Part shown: in pieces, positions 59,544 to 64,000 of the stretch
Layout of the letters: each line of letters starts with the position of its first letter
Position numbering within the stretch: the stretch's first letter is position 1
Assembly (NCBI GenBank): GCA_021794095.1
Contig: JAJYRN010000005.1
Span: forward strand, 1-64,000
Source: Acidobacteriota bacterium
Lineage (GTDB): Bacteria > Acidobacteriota > Holophagae > Holophagales > Holophagaceae
Direction of reading: 5' to 3'
Length of the DNA: 64,000 nt
The notes under the pieces: model-generated
The model's input: only the letters and a program-made list of their open reading frames with translations
What the model was told of the DNA's origin: nothing
The model's database searches: none
Program-made: the position numbers and the translations under genes

Positions 59544-61214
59544 ATGGTTCGCATTTCCATCAAGACGAAGCTGAGCGCCGTCATCGGCATGCTTGTCCTC
59601 AGCTTTATCACGTTCAACCTGCTCTACTACCCGAGGTGGGTGGACCGTCAGATCCTCGTCCAGGCCGAACTGAGCGCCCGGCAGGTCGCCGAGACGGCCA
59701 GCTATGCCCTCAGCCCGGCGGTAAGCGCCGACAGTCCGCGGGATGTGGCCCGGGTGCTGCAGGGGGTCCAGAACCTCCCGGCCTTCCGGTTCAGCGCAGT
59801 CTTCGATGCCAGCGGGAACCTTCTCGATGGTACGCCGGCCACGCCTGCCTGGGCCGCGTCCTACGCTCAGCAGAGCGGCCTTTCCCACACCTTCACGCGG
59901 AGCGACGAGGGGGTGCTGGTGGCCGTGGTTCCTGTTTTCTATGAGGAACCCCACGCCGGCCTGGTTGGCACCCTGGTCATCGGCTTTACGACCGAGGGAA
60001 CCCGGCGGGCGGAACTGGACATCATCCACGCCAGCCTGCTGGTGGGCCTGATCACCCTCATCCTCGGCCTGGGAGCGGCGGTCCTCCTGTCGAATCGCTA
60101 CCTCCAGCCCGTGGTTCAACTCACTGAGGCGGCGCAAAAAGTGGCCCAGGGGCATCTGGAACCCGTCGTCGTGGCCACCCGCTCCCGAGATGAAATCCAG
60201 GATCTGAGCCAGTCGTTTGCGGTCATGACCGACCGGCTGCGGGCTTCCCGCGATGAGATCGAGCGACAGAACCGCCTCCTCGAATACCGGGTCCAGGAGC
60301 GTACCCGGCAGCTCATGGAGACCATCTGGGAGCTGGAAGAAATCCGCGCCAACCTCGAGCAACTGGTGCACGAGCGCACCCGGGGGCTGGAGCAGAGCCG
60401 CGGGGAATTGCGCGCCTGGGCCTCCACCCTGGAGGAGAAGGTGCAAGAGAAGACCCACGAGCTGCGGGAACTGAACGAGAGCCTGCTGGCCAGCTTCCAG
60501 AAGCTCAAGGAAGTGGATCAGCTCAAGGATGAGTTCCTGGCGAACATGAGCCATGAGCTGAGAACCCCGCTCAACGCGATCATCGGCTTCTCCGGCATGC
60601 TCATGCAGGATCCCACTGGCCGCCTGCATCCGGAGGCCCGGGAAGATCTCCAGATCATCTACCAGAACGGCAAGGCCCTGCTGGGGCTCATTGACTCGAT
60701 CCTGGACCTGTCCAAGATCGAGGCGGGGAAGATGGAGCTGGATCTGGAACCGGTGGATCCCGTGGCGCTCCTGGACGATGTCCGGGCGATGGCGGCGGGC
60801 CTGATCCAGGAGCGGCCGATCCGTCTGGAATTCCAGCGTCCGGAACAGTCCCTCCGGGTGATGGGCGACCGCGACCGCCTGCGCCAGGTCTTCATCAACC
60901 TCGTGTCCAATGCTGTGAAATTCACGGAGGCGGGCTCCGTCACCCTCGCAGCGGAAGCCATGGGTGGGTGCCTCCATGTCCAGATCACGGATACCGGCAT
61001 CGGCATGTCCGAGGAGGAGATGGGCCGCCTGTTCAAGCCGTTCCAGCAGGTGGACGGCAGCATCGCCCGCCGGTTCGGCGGCACCGGTCTGGGGCTGGCG
61101 ATCTCCCAGCGCTTCATGGGCCTGATGAACGGCCGAATCTGGGCCACCAGCCAGAAGGGCGAAGGCAGCTCGTTCGTGGTCGAGATGCCCATCCTGGAGG
61201 GGGAGACGGAATGA
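59544..61214 (+). CDS. Membrane sensor histidine kinase
   Basis: The 556-residue kinase has an N-terminal membrane segment (about 9-28), a periplasmic sensor of ~130 residues, a second membrane segment (about 160-183), HAMP (about 184-235), a long coiled coil, then HisKA with H337 (ANMSHELRTPLNAIIGF) and a full HATPase: N-box FINLVSNAVKFT, G1 DTGIG, F FKPFQQ and G2 GGTGLGLAIS. All catalytic residues are present. The sensor domain is not a type I can name. Its stop overlaps the next ATG by 4 bp (ATGA), so it is translated with the hybrid response regulator and should phosphorylate it. Confidence 0.92.
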   Translation: MVRISIKTKLSAVIGMLVLSFITFNLLYYPRWVDRQILVQAELSARQVAETASYALSPAVSADSPRDVARVLQGVQNLPAFRFSAVFDASGNLLDGTPATPAWAASYAQQSGLSHTFTRSDEGVLVAVVPVFYEEPHAGLVGTLVIGFTTEGTRRAELDIIHASLLVGLITLILGLGAAVLLSNRYLQPVVQLTEAAQKVAQGHLEPVVVATRSRDEIQDLSQSFAVMTDRLRASRDEIERQNRLLEYRVQERTRQLMETIWELEEIRANLEQLVHERTRGLEQSRGELRAWASTLEEKVQEKTHELRELNESLLASFQKLKEVDQLKDEFLANMSHELRTPLNAIIGFSGMLMQDPTGRLHPEAREDLQIIYQNGKALLGLIDSILDLSKIEAGKMELDLEPVDPVALLDDVRAMAAGLIQERPIRLEFQRPEQSLRVMGDRDRLRQVFINLVSNAVKFTEAGSVTLAAEAMGGCLHVQITDTGIGMSEEEMGRLFKPFQQVDGSIARRFGGTGLGLAISQRFMGLMNGRIWATSQKGEGSSFVVEMPILEGETE

Positions 61215-63022
61215 CTCCAGTGCGACGGATTCTTTGCATCGAGGACAACGCCATGAACTGGAGGCTTGTCCAGCGGCTGCTTTCCCAGGCAGGCTACGAA
61301 GTCCACTGGGCCGAGGACGGCATGACCGGCTTCGACATGGCCGTGGCCCTCACGCCCGATCTCATCCTCCTCGACATCAATCTGCCCGGCCTTTCGGGCT
61401 TCGAGGTCGCTACCAAGCTTCGCAAGCACCCTGGCTGTGCATCCAGTCTCATCATCGCCCTCACGGCCAGGACGATGCGCAGCGACCGCGAGACGGCCCT
61501 GGTGACCGGGTGTGATGGCTTCATCTCAAAGCCCATTGATCCGTTCCAGTTCGTGGGGCAGGTCGAGGCCTATCTGAGTGGCCAGCGGGACCACCTGGAA
61601 CAGGGCCGGGAAGGGGCCGCGTTGCGCCAGTTCAGCCAGCAGGTGGTGGAACGCCTCGAAGCCCAGCTCCGCCAGGCCCAGGGGGCCAACCAGAAGCTGC
61701 TGGAGGCCCAGTCCGCCCTCGAAGCCCGCAATCGCCTGCTATCCCGCCTGCTGGACCTCAGCCGGGATCTCATCCCCGTCCGAGACACTGTCGAGATGGT
61801 CCGCCGGTCCCTCCAGCAGCTCGGAGAGGATTTATCCCTCGACTGCCTGAGCATCTATACACTTCATCCCAGTGGCGGCTATTTCCAGGGGCAGCGCTGG
61901 TCCGGCGGTGTGTGCCAGGAGGCCCCGGTGCTGCCCCACGACCATGTATTGCCGCGCCGGCTGGCCGAGTCGCCCGGAGGCCGCCCCATATCCGGGGAAT
62001 CCCTCATCCAGTCGGCGCTCTGGGAGCCCGCGGCCGCCGCCGGTCTGTGGGATGCGCGCACCCATGGCCTGCTGCTGCCCCTGCAGGGGCACTCGCCTGC
62101 ATCCGGTGTGGCGATCTTCCTGGCAGCTGGACGGAAGACGCCGCCGTTCCATGCCTTCGAGCTGGAGTTGACCGCCCTCTATGCAGAACTGCTCAATGTC
62201 AGCCTGGAGAACGCAGACCTGATCCGGAACCTCGACGAGACCAGCCGCGCCCTGGGTGCCAGCTATGAGCGCATGGAAACTGCGTATCTTGATCTCCAGG
62301 CCGCCCAGAAAGCCCTCGGCGTCCAGGACCGCAAAGCCGCCCTGGGTGACCTCTTTCTCAGCATGGCCCATCGGCTGCAGGATCCGGTCAAGGCGCTCCA
62401 GTCAGAAGTCACGGCCCTGGAAGGGTTCATGGCCTTTCCCGCGATGCCGTCGCCGGGGGAACGGGGCGAGTGCCACCGCTCCTTGAACCAGATCCACCAG
62501 GCGATTGGGGAGGTCGAAGGACTCGTGAATGCCCTGCTGAGGCGGGCGGGACAGGGTGGACCCGACCTTCCCGAGTGGGTTTCGCTGCATGACCTCATTC
62601 AGCAGGAACTCGATCTGATGAGGGTGGAAGGCGGGCTGCCTGTCCACATCTCCCTCACACTGAACCTCCAGGCGGAGCAGGACCGGGCCTTCGGAGTGTA
62701 CCGGGATTTCGCGGACATTCTGGGCCATCTGGTCCAGCACGGCCTCGCGGGGGCCGCCACCCACCTCACCCTGCGCACCTGGGGCGGCGAAGGCACCTGT
62801 TGCCTTGAGGTGGAGGATGATGGCGGCCCCCTGGTACCGGAAGCGCTTGCCAACGCCTTTGAGCCCTTTCCTGGGCTCCGCTCGGTGCCTGATGCCGCCG
62901 GGCGGAAACCGGGCGCGGGGCTCCCGGCCTGCGCCCAGGTGGCCAGTGCCTACCGTGGAACCCTGACGCTGGAGAACACCGCCGGAGGCACCCGGAGCCG
63001 CCTCTGCCTGCCGCTGGAATGA
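61211..63022 (+). CDS. Hybrid response regulator with GAF and degenerate kinase domain
   Basis: The 603-residue protein starts with an intact receiver (phospho-Asp55 in LILLDINLPG, Thr85, Lys107 in GFISKPIDP). A coiled coil, a GAF-like domain (about 200-345, SLDCLSIYTLHPSGGYFQGQ) and a HisKA-like helix pair with LFLSMAHRLQDPVKAL follow. The C-terminal ATPase-like domain has lost key parts: the N-box reads HLVQHGLAGA without Asn, and G1/G2 are EVEDDGGP and KPGAGLPA. The kinase half is therefore probably inactive or altered. Likely receives phosphate from the upstream kinase. Confidence 0.85.
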   Translation: MTPVRRILCIEDNAMNWRLVQRLLSQAGYEVHWAEDGMTGFDMAVALTPDLILLDINLPGLSGFEVATKLRKHPGCASSLIIALTARTMRSDRETALVTGCDGFISKPIDPFQFVGQVEAYLSGQRDHLEQGREGAALRQFSQQVVERLEAQLRQAQGANQKLLEAQSALEARNRLLSRLLDLSRDLIPVRDTVEMVRRSLQQLGEDLSLDCLSIYTLHPSGGYFQGQRWSGGVCQEAPVLPHDHVLPRRLAESPGGRPISGESLIQSALWEPAAAAGLWDARTHGLLLPLQGHSPASGVAIFLAAGRKTPPFHAFELELTALYAELLNVSLENADLIRNLDETSRALGASYERMETAYLDLQAAQKALGVQDRKAALGDLFLSMAHRLQDPVKALQSEVTALEGFMAFPAMPSPGERGECHRSLNQIHQAIGEVEGLVNALLRRAGQGGPDLPEWVSLHDLIQQELDLMRVEGGLPVHISLTLNLQAEQDRAFGVYRDFADILGHLVQHGLAGAATHLTLRTWGGEGTCCLEVEDDGGPLVPEALANAFEPFPGLRSVPDAAGRKPGAGLPACAQVASAYRGTLTLENTAGGTRSRLCLPLE

Positions 63023-63066
63023 CCGGCGCATGCCAGACTGGAGGCGATCCGACCTGGAGGTCTTGC

Positions 63067-63618
63067 GTGAGACCCGCTGTCTTCCTCGACCGCGACGGCA
63101 CCCTGAATGAAGAGGTGGACTACCTCTCCGATCCTGACCAGCTTTTCCTCATTCCGGGCGCTGCGGCAGCGGTCGCGAAACTCAACGCCCGGGGCATTCC
63201 AGTGGTCGTGGTGACCAACCAGAGCGGCATCGGCCGCGGCCGTTACGGCTGGCGGGAATTCGAGGCTGTGATGAGCCGCATGGGAATCCTGCTGGCGCAG
63301 GAGAGGGCCCGCGTGGACGCCGTGTACGCTGCGCCCCATCACGCCAAGGGCCTGGGTGAGTACGCCGTGGCGGACCATCCTGACCGGAAGCCTAACCCCG
63401 GCATGCTGCTGAAGGCGGCCGAGGAACACGGCCTGGACCTTAGCCATTCCTGGATGGTCGGCGACAAGGCGCTGGATCTCGAGGCGGGCCGCCGGGCCGG
63501 CTGCCGCGTGGCCCTGGTCCGCACGGGTTACGGCCATTCGGTGGATCCCGAAGGGGCTGATCTCGTGGCTGCGGACTTGGCCGAAGCCGTGGACCGCATT
63601 CTGGCGGTCTGGCCGTGA
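63067..63618 (+). CDS. HAD-IIIA phosphatase, GmhB/histidinol-phosphatase type (GTG start)
   Basis: The 183-residue HAD protein has motif I FLDRDGTLNEE (nucleophile Asp), motif II VVVTNQSG, a Lys in DRKPNPGML and motif III SWMVGDKALDLEAGRRAG. It resembles GmhB (heptose-bisphosphate phosphatase) but lacks the zinc Cys cluster: the loop reads AAPHHAKGLGEYAVADHPDR. The substrate may thus differ. The GTG at 63067 follows TGGAGG, and its stop overlaps the sfsA start by 4 bp (GTGA). Confidence 0.82.
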   Translation: MRPAVFLDRDGTLNEEVDYLSDPDQLFLIPGAAAAVAKLNARGIPVVVVTNQSGIGRGRYGWREFEAVMSRMGILLAQERARVDAVYAAPHHAKGLGEYAVADHPDRKPNPGMLLKAAEEHGLDLSHSWMVGDKALDLEAGRRAGCRVALVRTGYGHSVDPEGADLVAADLAEAVDRILAVWP

Positions 63619-64000
63619 AGAGTCCTCCCCTCATCGAGAAGCGGGGCCTGATCCCGGGCACCCTCCTCCAGCGCTACAAGCGGTTCCTGGCGGATGTGCA
63701 GCTGGCGGATGGCCCAGTCATCACCGCCCATTGCACGAACACCGGCACCATGAAGACCTGCTGGGAACCCGGGGATCGGGTGCTGTTGGAACCTGCCGCC
63801 AACCCAGACAGGAAGTTGAAGTACACCTGGCTGGCCTGCGAGCGGGGAGCAGGCAACTGGATCGGGGTGGATACCGGCATGCCCAACCGCGTGGTGGCCG
63901 AGGCCGCGCGCCGGGATGTCCTGCCGGGGCTCCCCGGCCTTCACACCGTCCGCACGGAGGTGAAGTACGGGGCGGAGAACAGCCGCATTGACGTGCTGGC
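63615..64000 (+). CDS. sfsA: SfsA family protein (3' end outside window)
   Basis: Only the first ~128 residues are visible, starting at GTG 63615, which overlaps the upstream stop. Family motifs: IEKRGLIPGTLLQRYKRFLA, then THCTNTGTM-like AHCTNTGTMKTCWEPG, NPDRKLKYTWLA, VDTGMPNRVVAEAARR and RTEVKYGAENSRIDVL. SfsA proteins are small nuclease-like/DNA-associated proteins linked to sugar fermentation control; the biochemical role is uncertain. It is co-directional with the HAD gene. Confidence 0.88.
   Translation, partial: MKSPPLIEKRGLIPGTLLQRYKRFLADVQLADGPVITAHCTNTGTMKTCWEPGDRVLLEPAANPDRKLKYTWLACERGAGNWIGVDTGMPNRVVAEAARRDVLPGLPGLHTVRTEVKYGAENSRIDVL

Overview
The window is a high-GC (roughly two-thirds G+C by eye), densely coded chromosomal segment of a Gram-negative, probably heterotrophic bacterium. 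Outer-membrane proteins (two TonB-dependent receptors, a TolC-type channel, a POTRA/barrel protein), an ArnT-type lipid-A pathway, carboxypeptidase-regulatory-domain receptors, an S55 peptidase with a propeller partner, Ptb/Buk enzymes and many short hairpin repeats together suggest Acidobacteriota, most like class Holophagae (Geothrix-type). That assignment is inference from gene style; no rRNA or tRNA gene was seen. Both ends are cut: a DUF5666-like gene loses its 5' end at base 1 and sfsA loses its 3' end at base 64000.

Layout. 1-6.3 kb: membrane cytochrome c, ArfB ribosome-rescue hydrolase, and a MacB-type export operon (adaptor, ATPase, two permeases). 6.7-17.8 kb: YmdB phosphodiesterase, two large TonB-dependent receptors in tandem, then an S55 peptidase/beta-propeller pair. 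17.9-25.2 kb: enoyl-CoA hydratase, NadC, TolC channel, acyl-CoA dehydrogenase, a LipB-Nudix fusion and a PEGA-tailed Ser/Thr kinase. 25.2-32.5 kb: repeat array, purE with a triplicated 5' end, a BaiN-type flavoprotein, two overlapping GAPDH homologues (one lacking the catalytic Cys), a Fis-like regulator and pyruvate kinase. 32.5-43.8 kb: CinA, a DUF5666 lipoprotein, PlsY-GpsA phospholipid synthesis, a POTRA/barrel protein, then an ArnA-dehydrogenase/ArnT/ArnT/ArnE-like envelope-sugar cluster containing an antisense 11-residue-repeat protein. 43.9-54.9 kb: PurF, MtnA plus class II aldolase (methionine-salvage side route), a large SPFH protein, a fused Ptb-Buk enzyme, nitroreductase, a separate Ptb and RsmE. 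54.9-64 kb: HEAT-repeat protein, PilZ protein, MtgA, malate dehydrogenase, a histidine kinase plus hybrid response regulator, a HAD phosphatase and SfsA.

How the parts fit. Central metabolism (GAPDH homologues, Pyk, Mdh, acyl-CoA dehydrogenase, crotonase, Ptb/Buk) fits a metabolism that makes or uses short-chain acyl-CoAs and recovers ATP from acyl phosphates. The envelope genes (PlsY, GpsA, POTRA/barrel, Arn-like set, MtgA, TolC, ABC exporter) form the second theme. Most genes sit in short same-strand runs with 1-8 bp overlaps and are often bounded by perfect hairpins.

The least explained structures are (i) a dispersed 46-50 bp hairpin element at three loci, always next to a stop codon, once as a 99-bp tandem array; (ii) a second mirrored repeat type built from CACGAAGAC/GGACACAGAG-like units just 3' of genes; (iii) a 103-bp tandem duplication that copies the purE start and makes a chain of overlapping mini-ORFs; (iv) the GAPDH pair with one Cys-less partner; and (v) a small exported protein made of five 11-residue repeats.
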